NCBI GenBank assembly: GCA_032111745.1
Contig: JAULUH010000558.1
Location: forward strand, 1-11,451
Source of the DNA: JAULUH01 sp032111745
GTDB taxonomy: Bacteria; Chloroflexota; Anaerolineae; JAAEKA01
Length of the DNA: 11,451 bases
Direction: 5' to 3'
Shown here: one piece after another, positions 1-6,887 of the stretch
Layout of the letters: each line of letters starts with the position of its first letter
Numbering within the stretch: the first letter of the stretch is position 1
The notes under the pieces: generated by a model
Told to the model about the DNA's origin: nothing
Databases searched by the model: none
What the model saw: only the letters and a program-made list of their open reading frames with translations
Made by a program: the position numbers and the translations under genes

Positions 1-1002
1 TACTATGGGCTGCAGAACAGCGAGGAGGTGGCGAACTTCATCGGCAACCATGTGGTGAAGATCGGCACCGACTTCAACTTCAACCCCTGGGCCAGCGAGA
101 TCAAGCAGCTGGACCTGACGCCCAGCGGCGGCCCCGTGCACACCAACCTGGACGCCCAGGGCGAACTACACATGGACGAATTCGGCTGCGTGTGGGACCG
201 CACCTCGGGCATGCCACACCCGGTGGCCTATCCCCTGGCCGACGACTACCGCAAGCTCGCCACCTACCAGTTTCCCAACCCCTACCGCGAAGGGCGCTTC
301 GACCAGGCCCGGGCCCTGGCCGACCGCTGGCGCGAGCGGGCCTACATCTTCGGCAAGCTGGGCATGGTGCTCTTCGAACGGGCGTGGAGCATCCGCAGCA
401 TGCCCGAGCTGCTGATCGACTTCAAGCGCCGGCCGGAGTTCGTACATGAGCTGATGGACCGCATCGTGCAAGAGTGGGACCTGCCCATCATCGACCAGCA
501 GATCGACATCGGCGTGGACGGCTTCTACTTCGCCGACGACTGGGGCACTTCGTCGGGCCTGATGTTCAGCCCCGATATGTGGCGCACCTTTGTCAAGCCG
601 CGGCTGGCTGTGATCTTCCAGCACTGCCACGACCGGGGCGTGCACGTTGGCTTGCACTCCGACGGCCGCATCGCGCCCCTCTTTCCCGAGCTGATCGAGA
701 TCGGCCTGGACATCTTCAACCCTCTGGAGCCGGCCGCCATGGACCGCATGGAGATGAAGCAGCTCTACGGCGACCGGGTAACGTTCTACGGCGGCGTGGA
801 CGTGGAGCACACCCTGCCCTTTGGGACGCCGGAGGACGTGCGGGCCGAGGTGCGAGAGCTGGCCGAGAAGCTGGGCCAGGGCGGCGGCTACATCCTGCAG
901 ACCAGCCACCAGGTGCTCTGGGACACCCCCATGGAAAACGTGGTGGCCTACATCGAGGAGGTGCGGGCACTGGCCGGGCTCGACACCCCCCGCATGGCCT
1001 AG
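1..1002 (+). CDS. Uroporphyrinogen decarboxylase (URO-D) family protein, methyltransferase-like, 5' partial
   Basis: The frame is open from base 1, so the true start lies upstream; the GTG at 28 is only the first in-window start. About 333 residues are visible. The (beta/alpha)8 URO-D fold is recognised from the block FADDWG (529-546) followed by a SP-MW-FVKPR segment, an HSDG motif (655-666) and a YGGVD block near 787-801. Family knowledge: this superfamily includes heme-pathway HemE and the MtaA/MtbA/CmuA-type methyltransferases that move methyl groups between corrinoid proteins and acceptors. A corrinoid protein gene sits two genes downstream, which favours a methyltransferase role over heme synthesis. 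The His-x-Cys zinc motif of MtaA/MtbA is replaced by His-Ser-Asp, so it is not a standard coenzyme M methylase. It may instead demethylate a substrate. The stop codon lies 1 nt before the next start. Family call is firm; substrate unknown. Confidence 0.88.
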   Translation, partial: YYGLQNSEEVANFIGNHVVKIGTDFNFNPWASEIKQLDLTPSGGPVHTNLDAQGELHMDEFGCVWDRTSGMPHPVAYPLADDYRKLATYQFPNPYREGRFDQARALADRWRERAYIFGKLGMVLFERAWSIRSMPELLIDFKRRPEFVHELMDRIVQEWDLPIIDQQIDIGVDGFYFADDWGTSSGLMFSPDMWRTFVKPRLAVIFQHCHDRGVHVGLHSDGRIAPLFPELIEIGLDIFNPLEPAAMDRMEMKQLYGDRVTFYGGVDVEHTLPFGTPEDVRAEVRELAEKLGQGGGYILQTSHQVLWDTPMENVVAYIEEVRALAGLDTPRMA

Positions 1003-1003
1003 C

Positions 1004-1996
1004 ATGGCCGGCCCCATCGTCCTCCCTGGCCTGGGCACCTTCACCGCCGCCGATGGCCTGGTGCCGATGGAGATGTGCAGCGACGGGCTGCATCGCGCGG
1101 GCATGGACGGCATCGGCAACATCGCGCGGACGGGCGATGGCAAGCTCGAGCTGATCGCCGTGCACGACCGGACGCTGGCCTTCGTCAAATCGTCCCTGGG
1201 CTACCCGGCCTATTACCCCGTGCACCCGGTCAGCCTGGAGCGCCCGGTGCAGGCGGTACTGATGGACCTGGACGGCACCAGCGTGCACAGCGAGCGCTTC
1301 TGGATCTGGGTCATCCAGCTGACCACGGCCACCCTGCGCGGTGAGCCGGGATTCGAGCTGGAGGAGGCGGACCTGCCCTTCGTGGCCGGCCACAGCGTGT
1401 CAGAGCACCTGAGCTACTGCCTGGCCAAGTATTGCCCGGGCCGCACGCTGGAGGAGGCCCGGGCGGCCTACTTTGAGCACACTGGCCGCGAGCTGGAAGC
1501 GCTGCTGGTGGGCCGGGGCCAGCAGGAGGCTATGGAACCGGCCCCGGGCCTGAAGGACTTTCTGCTCTGGCTCAAGGACCAGGGCATCAAGATTGCCCTG
1601 GTGACCTCGGGCCTCTACGAGAAGGCCTATCCTGAGATCCGGGCCGCCTTCAAGGTCCTGGGCCTGGGCGCGCCAGAGGCGTTCTACGACGCCATCATCA
1701 CGGCCGGTTTCGCCCTGCGCCGCGGCCAGCCGGGCACCCTTGGCGAGCTCACCCCCAAGCCCCATCCCTGGCTGTACGCCGAGGCCTGCCGGGTGGGCCT
1801 GGGCATTCCCTTTGCCGAACGGGCTACGGTGATCGGCATCGAGGACAGCGCGGCCGGGGTGGCCTCAGTGCGCCTGGCCGGCTTCACCACCGTGGGCATG
1901 GCAGGCGGTAACCTCGTGGCAGGCGGCGCGCAGGCCCTGTGCAACCACTATTGCCACAGCTTCACCGAAGTGAGAGAGATCATCGCCGGCCCATAG
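1004..1996 (+). CDS. HAD-superfamily hydrolase with unusual N-terminal extension
   Basis: The protein has 330 residues. HAD motifs are complete: motif I DLDGT with D88 (nucleophile) and D90, motif II T201-S202, motif III K252 in TPKPHP, motif IV E280-D281 in GIEDSAAG. Residues 97-200 form the helical cap expected of a subfamily I beta-phosphoglucomutase/phosphatase-like enzyme. Most such enzymes start within about 10 residues of motif I; here 87 residues precede it, including a LVPMEMCSDGLHR stretch I cannot assign. The ATG at 1004 is chosen because it follows the previous stop by 1 nt, giving translational coupling; no clear Shine-Dalgarno is visible. Longer in-frame starts would overlap the URO-D gene deeply. 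Likely role (inference): phosphatase or phosphomutase on a sugar phosphate made by the operon's kinase. Phosphoglycolate-type housekeeping is an alternative. Confidence 0.87.
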   Translation: MAGPIVLPGLGTFTAADGLVPMEMCSDGLHRAGMDGIGNIARTGDGKLELIAVHDRTLAFVKSSLGYPAYYPVHPVSLERPVQAVLMDLDGTSVHSERFWIWVIQLTTATLRGEPGFELEEADLPFVAGHSVSEHLSYCLAKYCPGRTLEEARAAYFEHTGRELEALLVGRGQQEAMEPAPGLKDFLLWLKDQGIKIALVTSGLYEKAYPEIRAAFKVLGLGAPEAFYDAIITAGFALRRGQPGTLGELTPKPHPWLYAEACRVGLGIPFAERATVIGIEDSAAGVASVRLAGFTTVGMAGGNLVAGGAQALCNHYCHSFTEVREIIAGP

Positions 1997-2010
1997 GCCG
2001 GCGCCATAAC

Positions 2011-2039
2011 TGGACAAACCGTGAGTTCTCAGCTAATCT
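2011..2039 (+). promoter_or_regulatory. Weak candidate sigma70 promoter before the corrinoid gene
   Basis: The 71-bp gap after the HAD gene is the largest inside the operon and is more AT-rich than its surroundings. TGGACA (2011-2016) resembles a -35 box (5 of 6), with TAATCT (2034-2039) 17 bp downstream as a poor -10 (3 of 6). It could provide a second transcript starting at the corrinoid gene. Evidence is spacing and one good box only. Confidence 0.25.
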
Positions 2040-2057
2040 TTACCCTATCAACACAGC

Positions 2058-2063
2058 AGGAGG
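2058..2063 (+). promoter_or_regulatory. Strong ribosome binding site for the corrinoid protein
   Basis: A consensus AGGAGG lies 4 nt before the ATG at 2068. It is the best Shine-Dalgarno in the operon and fixes the start, ruling out the in-frame upstream extension into the HAD gene. It suggests higher translation of the corrinoid protein than of its neighbours. Confidence 0.8.
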
Positions 2064-2067
2064 CATC

Positions 2068-2718
2068 ATGAGCCGCAGAGAAGAGATCCTGGACGAGCTC
2101 TACAACTACACCATCGACGGCGACGAGGACCCGGTCATCGAGCTGACCAAAGAGGGCCTCGCCCTGGGCATGGGTCCCAACGAGATCCTGTTCGACGGCC
2201 TGATCCCGGCCCTGTCCGAGGTCGGGCGCCTGTTCGAGAGCGGCGAGTTCTTCGTGCCCGAGATGCTGGTGGCCGCCAACGCCATGAAGGGAGCCATGGA
2301 GATCCTGCGCCCCCTGATCGCGGAGACGGGCGCCAAACCCATCGGCACCTTCGTCATGGGCACCGTCAAGGGCGACATCCACGACATCGGCAAGAACCTG
2401 TGCAACGTCATGCTGGAAGGCGCGGGATTCGAGGTGATCGACCTGGGGGTCAACGTGGCGCCGGAGATGTTCGTGCAGGCCATCAAGGAACACGACCCCG
2501 GGGCCGTGGGCATGAGCGCCTTCCTGACCACCACCATGCCGATGCAGAAGGTGACCATCGACGTCATCCGGGAGGCGGGCCTGCGCGACCAGGTGAAGAT
2601 CCTGGTCGGCGGCGCGCCGGTCACCCAGGAGTTCGCCGACAAGATTGGCGCCGATGGCTATGCGCCCGATGCCAACTCGACGGTGCGGCTAACGAAGCAG
2701 CTGTTGGGCATCGAGTAG
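2068..2718 (+). CDS. Corrinoid (cobalamin-binding) methyl-carrier protein, MtaC/MtbC type
   Basis: The protein has 216 residues, the usual size for this family. Residues about 1-88 form the helical B12-binding cap domain, with the pattern LFESGEFFVPEMLVAA-AM. Residues about 92-216 form the Rossmann-like cobalamin domain. The signature DIHDIG is at 103-108, with H105 the expected lower axial cobalt ligand; S150 in the SAFLTTTM segment and GGAP (181-184) complete the tail-binding site. Family knowledge: such proteins accept a methyl group from methanol, methylamines, methoxy-aromatics or other donors and hand it to a URO-D-type or pterin-dependent methyltransferase. The URO-D gene upstream is the natural partner. 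No reductive activase (RamA/ASKHA type) is visible in the window. The ATG is set by the AGGAGG 4 nt upstream. Confidence 0.95.
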   Translation: MSRREEILDELYNYTIDGDEDPVIELTKEGLALGMGPNEILFDGLIPALSEVGRLFESGEFFVPEMLVAANAMKGAMEILRPLIAETGAKPIGTFVMGTVKGDIHDIGKNLCNVMLEGAGFEVIDLGVNVAPEMFVQAIKEHDPGAVGMSAFLTTTMPMQKVTIDVIREAGLRDQVKILVGGAPVTQEFADKIGADGYAPDANSTVRLTKQLLGIE

Positions 2719-2744
2719 GAAGGGGGCCGGGAGAGGTAGTTGCC

Positions 2745-3437
2745 ATGAAACGCTCCGAGATCAACGCCATAATGCGCGACGCGGACGCCTTCATCCGCGA
2801 CCACCACTTCCACCTGCCGCCCTTCGCCTACTGGACGCCGGCGGAGTGGCGCCACAAGGGACCTGAGGCCCGGGAGATCGTCGACTGCATGCTGGGCTGG
2901 GACATCACCGACTTCGGCGGCGGCGACTATGCCCGGCTGGGGCTGTTCCTGTTCACCATCCGCAACGGCAAGCCGGAGAACCTGGAGACGGGCGCGGGCA
3001 AGACCTACGCCGAGAAGCTGCTGATCGTCGACGTAGACCAGGTGACCCCCTTCCACTTCCACTGGACGAAGATGGAGGACATCATCAACCGCGGCGGCGG
3101 CAGGCTGGCGATCCAGCTCTACAACTCCGCGCCGGACGGCCAGTTGGCCGACACCGACGTGACCGTGAGCATGGACGGGGTGGAGTACATCTTCCCGGCC
3201 GGGCACACGGTGCTCCTCCACCCGGGCGAGAGCATCACCCTGCCCACGGGGCTCTACCACAAGTTCTGGGGGGTCGATAGCCGGGTGCTGGTGGGCGAGG
3301 TCTCGGTGGTCAACGACGACCGCACGGACAACCGGTTCCTGCAACAGGTGGGCCGGTTCCCGACCGTCGACGAGGACGAGCCGCCCCTCTCCCTGCTGGT
3401 GGGCGACTACGGTCGATACTTCGGCGGAAAGGGCTAG
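2745..3437 (+). CDS. D-lyxose/D-mannose isomerase-family cupin
   Basis: The protein has 230 residues, matching the D-lyxose ketol-isomerase family (E. coli O157 z5688-like, Pfam Lyx_isomer) in length and sequence. The core is a cupin barrel. The segment EKLLIVDVDQVTPFHFHWTK supplies metal ligands H104 and H106, followed by E111 and, on a later strand, H172 in GLYHKFWG; this His-His-Glu-His set is the expected Mn/Zn site. Reaction in characterised relatives: interconversion of D-lyxose with D-xylulose and of D-mannose with D-fructose. The ATG at 2745 follows the purine-rich GGGAGAGG; the gap to the corrinoid gene is 26 bp and to the kinase 8 bp, so cotranscription is very likely. In this context it may act on a demethylated sugar or a rare aldose. 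The exact substrate cannot be read from sequence. Confidence 0.9.
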   Translation: MKRSEINAIMRDADAFIRDHHFHLPPFAYWTPAEWRHKGPEAREIVDCMLGWDITDFGGGDYARLGLFLFTIRNGKPENLETGAGKTYAEKLLIVDVDQVTPFHFHWTKMEDIINRGGGRLAIQLYNSAPDGQLADTDVTVSMDGVEYIFPAGHTVLLHPGESITLPTGLYHKFWGVDSRVLVGEVSVVNDDRTDNRFLQQVGRFPTVDEDEPPLSLLVGDYGRYFGGKG

Positions 3438-3445
3438 GGAGCACC

Positions 3446-4642
3446 ATGTGGGATGCGGTTGTGGCCGGACACATCTGCCTGGACGTCATCCCGGACCTGG
3501 CGGGGACGGCTGGCCAGTCCTTTGACCAGCTGTTCCGTCCCGGCCGGCTGGTGGAGGTGGGGCCGGTGCTGTTCTCCAGCGGCGGGCCCGTGGCCAACAC
3601 AGGCCTGGCCCTGCAGCGCCTGGGCATCTCGGTGCAGCTGATGGGCAAGGTGGGTGACGACCTGTATGGCCGCGCCGTGCGGGAGCTGGTCAGCGCGGTG
3701 GATGCCGGCCTGGCCGGCGGCATGATCGTGGACCCCCACAGCTATACGTCGTACACCATCGTGGTCAACCCGCCCCAGGTGGACCGCGTCTTTCTGCACT
3801 ACCCCGGCGCCAACGGCACCTTCCGGGCCGCGGACGTGCGCTACGACGTGGTAGCGCAGAGCCGGGCGTTTCATTTCGGCTACCCGCCCATCATGCGGTC
3901 GCTGTACGCCAACGGCGGGGCCGAGCTGACGGAGATCTTTCGCCAGGCCCGGGCCACCGGGGCCACCACCTCCCTGGACATGTCGCTGCCCGACCCCAAC
4001 ACCCCCAGCGGACGGACGGACTGGCGGGCCATCCTCACGGCCACGCTGCCCTTCGTGGACATCTTCCTGCCCAGCGCCGAGGAGATCCTGTTCATGCTGC
4101 ACCGGGAGACCTGGGACCGCCTGCATGACCATGCGGCCGGCGGCGACGTATTGCACCAGGTCACCCCGGCGCTGCTGTCGGCGCTGGGCGAGGAGCTACT
4201 GCTGATGGGCAGCAAGGTGGTCGCCATCAAGCTGGGCCGCCGGGGCTTCTACCTGCGCACGGCCGGGCAGCCCACCATCGAGGCCATGGGCCGTGCCCGG
4301 CCCACGGACGCGGCCCTCTGGAGCAACCGGGAGATCTGGGCGCCGGCGTTCCAGGCCGCGGAGGTAGGGGCCACCGGCTCGGGCGACGCCTCCATCGCCG
4401 GCTTCCTCAGCGCGCTCTTGCGCGGTGGCTCGCCCGAGGAAACGGTGACCATGGCGACGGCCGTAGGGGCCTGCAACGTGGAGGCCGCGGACGCGCTGAG
4501 CGGCATCCTGACCTGGGAGGCCACCCACCGGCGCATCGCCGGCGGCTGGCCCAAGCACGAAGCCATGGCCGGTGCCCCGGGCTGGCGCTTCGACGCGGCC
4601 CAGGGCCTGTGGCTTGGGCCGGCGGACGCCCGGGAGACGTAG
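3446..4642 (+). CDS. PfkB/ribokinase-family sugar kinase, unusually long
   Basis: The protein has 398 residues against about 300-330 for typical PfkB kinases. The N-terminal glycine motif SSGGPVANTGLALQRLG is at 44-60. The C-terminal signature GATGSGDA is at 308-315, with D314 the catalytic base; the usual GAGD is GSGD here. The ATP-site strand KLGRRGFYL is at 262-270. Extra length lies in an insertion at about 218-255 between the NxxE-like region (SAEEI, 210-214) and the KLG strand, another at about 277-305, and a C-terminal tail after about 355. It should phosphorylate a sugar or nucleoside hydroxyl with ATP. A GGGAG Shine-Dalgarno overlaps the preceding stop region, 4 nt before the ATG. 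Position directly after the isomerase suggests isomerase then kinase, feeding a phosphosugar to central metabolism. Substrate unknown. Confidence 0.9.
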   Translation: MWDAVVAGHICLDVIPDLAGTAGQSFDQLFRPGRLVEVGPVLFSSGGPVANTGLALQRLGISVQLMGKVGDDLYGRAVRELVSAVDAGLAGGMIVDPHSYTSYTIVVNPPQVDRVFLHYPGANGTFRAADVRYDVVAQSRAFHFGYPPIMRSLYANGGAELTEIFRQARATGATTSLDMSLPDPNTPSGRTDWRAILTATLPFVDIFLPSAEEILFMLHRETWDRLHDHAAGGDVLHQVTPALLSALGEELLLMGSKVVAIKLGRRGFYLRTAGQPTIEAMGRARPTDAALWSNREIWAPAFQAAEVGATGSGDASIAGFLSALLRGGSPEETVTMATAVGACNVEAADALSGILTWEATHRRIAGGWPKHEAMAGAPGWRFDAAQGLWLGPADARET

Positions 4643-4653
4643 GCGGCGGCGCC

Positions 4654-6492
4654 ATGCTGAGCCGTCTCAGATACCTCCTGGTCGGCTCTCCCCTTCCTAC
4701 TGCGGCCGCGGCAGGCAAGCGCCTCAACAAGGCCCGCGCGCTGGCGGCCTTCTCGCCGGACGCCCTGTCGTCCCTGGCCTATGCCAACCAGGAGATCTAC
4801 CTGGGGCTGGTGGTGGCCGGTGCCGCGGGCCTGGCGCTGGCTCTGCCCATCGGCCTGGCCATCACCGGCCTGCTGGCGATCGTCGCACTGTCCTACTTCC
4901 AGACCATCCACGCTTACCCGGCCGGCGGCGGCTCCTACGCCGTCGCCCGCGACAACCTGGGCACCCTGCTGGGGCTGGTAGCGGCGGCTGCCTTGCTAAT
5001 CGGCTACGTGTTGACGGCAGCCGTCAGCCTGACCGCTGGCGTGGAGGCCATCGCCTCGGCGTTTCCAGTCCTGTGGCGTTACCGGGTGGTCGCCGCGCTG
5101 CTGCTGTTGTTGGTGATCACGCTGGTCAATCTGAGAGGAACGCGGGAGTCGGGCACGCTGATGGCGGTGCCCGTCTATCTTTTCGTAGTGACCTATCTCG
5201 CCATGCTGGCCTATGGGGTGTGGCTGGCGGTGCAGGAGGGGCCCGGCTCGCTAGCGGCCACAGCTCCGCCAGCCGTACAACCGGTCACGGCCGCGCTCTT
5301 GCTGCACACCTTTGCGGCGGGCTGCACGGCGCTGACTGGCATCGAGGCCATCAGCAACGGGGTGCCGGCGTTCCAGCCCCCGGAGGCCCGCAACGCCGGT
5401 CGCACGCTGCTGGCCATGGCGGCGCTGATGGCCATCCTCTTCCTCGGCAGCCTGGCACTGACGCAATACCTGGCCGTGGTCACCGGCCCCCAGGAGACCA
5501 TCCTGTCGGCCCTGGCACGGCGGTTGCTGGGCAGTGGCCCGGCCTACCTGTTGGTGCAGATCAGCACCATGCTGATCCTGGCCGTGGCCGCCAACACCAG
5601 CTTCGCCGGCTTCCCGCGGCTAGGGGCGATCCTGGCCCGGGACGGGTTTATGCCCCGCCAGCTGACCATGCTGGGGGAGCGGCTGGTGTTCAGCAACGGC
5701 ATCTTGCTGCTGGCCATGGCCACGGCACTGCTGATCGTGATCTTCAGCGGGGACTCCCATGCCCTGGTGCCTCTGTTCGCGATCGGCGTCTTCCTGGCCT
5801 TCACCCTGTCGCAGGCCGGCATGGTGATTCACTGGCACCGCGTGCGCGGCAATGGCTGGGCTGTGAAGGCGGTGGTGAATGGCGTGGGCGCCGCGGCCAC
5901 CGGGGCGGCCGTCGCCATCATCGGCGCCAGCAGGTTTCTTGAGGGCGCCTGGCTGACTCTGGTGTTCATTCCGCTGCTGGTGATGGGCTTTCTGCAGGTG
6001 CGCAGGCACTACCGGGAGGTGGCCCGGCAGCTATCGCTCGACGGCCTGCCGCCCTCACTGCGTCCGGCGCCGGCGCCGCGGGTGGTGATTCCGATTTCGG
6101 GAGTCCACCGGGGGGTCTTCGATGCGGTCAACTTCGCGAGGTCGATCGCGCAGGACATCACGGCGGTCTATATCGAGCTGGAGCCGGGCCAGGGGGCGGA
6201 GGTGCGCGAGAAGTGGGCGGAGTGGTGGCCGGACATCCCCCTGGTGGTGGTGCCCTCCCCGTACCGGGCGGTGATCGGGCCGCTGTTGGACTACCTCGAC
6301 CAGACCGACGCGGAGCACAACGATGGGCAGCTGGCTGCGGTGGTGCTGCCGGAGTTCGTGCCCGCCAGGTGGTGGCAGAGCCTGCTGCACAACCAGACCG
6401 CGTGGCTGATCAAGGCCGCGCTGCTGTATCGCCGACGGCACCACGGCTACCAGCGGGTGATCATCGACGTGCCGCACCACTTGGGGCGGTGA
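4654..6492 (+). CDS. KimA-like APC-superfamily permease (probable K+/H+ symporter)
   Basis: The protein has 612 residues, close to B. subtilis KimA (YdaO). About 12 hydrophobic segments span residues 45-450, followed by a soluble domain at about 455-612. The start of the fold, RLNKARALAAFSPDALSSLAYA (from 23), matches the KimA-type LTK..AL..FSSDALSS.AYA signature, with D36 and Y43 at the numbers I recall for K+ site residues of KimA. TM3 has Y118, T121 and S125, but the Asp I recall just before that Tyr is Gly117 here. TM6 carries GIEAISNG with E231. Known role of KimA: high-affinity K+ uptake driven by H+, inhibited by c-di-AMP through the C-terminal domain. Other APC homologues move amino acids, so substrate is less sure than family. 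The ATG is 11 nt after the kinase stop; GTG at 4609 would add 15 poor residues. Confidence 0.85.
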   Translation: MLSRLRYLLVGSPLPTAAAAGKRLNKARALAAFSPDALSSLAYANQEIYLGLVVAGAAGLALALPIGLAITGLLAIVALSYFQTIHAYPAGGGSYAVARDNLGTLLGLVAAAALLIGYVLTAAVSLTAGVEAIASAFPVLWRYRVVAALLLLLVITLVNLRGTRESGTLMAVPVYLFVVTYLAMLAYGVWLAVQEGPGSLAATAPPAVQPVTAALLLHTFAAGCTALTGIEAISNGVPAFQPPEARNAGRTLLAMAALMAILFLGSLALTQYLAVVTGPQETILSALARRLLGSGPAYLLVQISTMLILAVAANTSFAGFPRLGAILARDGFMPRQLTMLGERLVFSNGILLLAMATALLIVIFSGDSHALVPLFAIGVFLAFTLSQAGMVIHWHRVRGNGWAVKAVVNGVGAAATGAAVAIIGASRFLEGAWLTLVFIPLLVMGFLQVRRHYREVARQLSLDGLPPSLRPAPAPRVVIPISGVHRGVFDAVNFARSIAQDITAVYIELEPGQGAEVREKWAEWWPDIPLVVVPSPYRAVIGPLLDYLDQTDAEHNDGQLAAVVLPEFVPARWWQSLLHNQTAWLIKAALLYRRRHHGYQRVIIDVPHHLGR

Positions 6493-6671
6493 TGGCGACG
6501 AGCGCAAGACCTTGCGCCAGGCTCGCAGGTGGAAAGATTCCCATTAACCAAGGCTTTCCCATTGAAACAATTAATCTCTAGTTTCCGCTAACTACCTGCG
6601 AGATGCAGGTAAGACTCAGTGACCAGAGAGTTGCTCTGGTTCAGGCAAGTTGACAATAAGCGATGATTCAA
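6493..6671. other. Intergenic junction between operon and accessory region
   Basis: About 180 bp after the permease stop holds no convincing gene. Base composition drops from GC-rich to AT-richer at about 6525. Two adjacent small inverted repeats occur (6593-6611 and 6622-6640). No T-tract follows either one on the + strand, so I do not call an intrinsic terminator. On the minus strand this stretch lies immediately 3' of the transposase tail at 6686-6798 and may include the outer end of that element. Confidence 0.5.
6593..6640. repeat. Two adjacent 7-bp hairpins
   Basis: TACCTGC (6593-6599) pairs with GCAGGTA (6605-6611) across a 5-nt loop. ACCAGAG (6622-6628) pairs with CTCTGGT (6634-6640), also across a 5-nt loop. 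The two hairpins are 10 bp apart with the same stem and loop lengths. They could be a mobile-element end structure or a weak transcription stop after the operon. Confidence 0.5.
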
Positions 6672-6798
6672 CACCACATTAGGCGTCAAATCGGCAGCAG
6701 AATGGCCTTGTGACGCCTGTGGGCTTGAACCCCCTTGGGCAAGTGGTCGGTAACAGACTCCTTTTTGCGAAGTTGCCCGGCGCAGCCATACTCTTTGG
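6672..6798 (-). repeat. 127-bp inverted repeat, left copy
   Basis: Read on the minus strand this is identical, base for base, to 11325-11451. Divergence starts at 6799/11324. The other limit is set only by the end of the window, so the true repeat may be longer. Confidence 0.97.
6686..6798 (-). pseudogene. Fragment of probable transposase C-terminus (37 codons)
   Basis: On the minus strand the repeat encodes the last 37 residues (ending HRRHKAILLPI, stop at 6686-6688) of the open frame seen more fully on the + strand at 11150-11437. Sequence upstream of 6798 in this orientation does not continue that frame in homologous fashion. It is therefore a 3' scrap of a multicopy element. The transposase assignment is an inference from the basic C-terminus and repeat context, not from a catalytic motif. 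Confidence 0.4.
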
Positions 6799-6815
6799 GT
6801 AACTACCTAACGAAG

Positions 6816-6850
6816 CTTCGCCTCAAACCGACAAGTTTGACTTGGCGAAG
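6816..6850. repeat. 13-bp imperfect hairpin
   Basis: CTTCGCC (6816-6822) pairs with GGCGAAG (6844-6850), and directly inside TCAAAC (6823-6828) pairs with GTTTGA (6835-6840). The loop is 6 nt and one 3-nt bulge interrupts the stem. No T-tract follows. It lies upstream of the strong Shine-Dalgarno at 6877-6881 and could be a leader structure or an operator. Confidence 0.55.
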
Positions 6851-6870
6851 TCAAGGCAAGGATGTAGCTT

Positions 6871-6886
6871 GGTCACGGAGGTGACC
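6871..6886 (+). promoter_or_regulatory. Hairpin presenting a Shine-Dalgarno
   Basis: GGTCAC (6871-6876) and GTGACC (6881-6886) form a 6-bp stem. The four-base loop GGAG plus the first stem G makes GGAGG, 6 nt before the ATG at 6888. In mRNA the ribosome site would sit in the loop and 3' arm, so folding could modulate initiation of the short frame that follows. Confidence 0.45.
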
Positions 6887-6887
6887 G

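Larger units (their letters stand above)
6598..6799. mobile_element. Mobile-element remnant flanked by a 9-bp direct repeat
   Basis: TAACTACCT occurs at 6589-6597 and again at 6800-6808. The enclosed 202 bp contains the 127-bp segment that is repeated inverted at the window end, and this includes the last codons of a probable transposase. The 9-bp repeat begins only 1 nt after the point where the two copies diverge (6798/6799), as expected for a target-site duplication around a short internal-deletion derivative. I do not see matching terminal inverted repeats, so the limits are tentative. Confidence 0.4.

Noticed and set aside
166..1188. Long minus-strand open frame (340 codons) opposite the URO-D gene
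   Set aside because: High-GC antisense shadow; low-complexity His/Val/Leu-rich translation and no ribosome site, against a strong family match on the + strand.
4572..5942. Long + strand frame (456 codons) over the permease
   Set aside because: Arg/Gly/Pro-rich translation typical of an out-of-frame reading of GC-rich coding DNA; the KimA-like frame explains the same bases with motifs and hydrophobic helices.
6593..6640. Rho-independent terminator for the operon
   Set aside because: Two hairpins are present but neither is followed by a U-tract on the + strand.
6681..6719. AGGCGTCA...TGACGCCT inverted repeat as a recombination site related to the attC
   Set aside because: It shares TTAGGCGTCA with 9784-9793, but a 10-bp match is expected by chance in a window this size and the surrounding structure is not attC-like.
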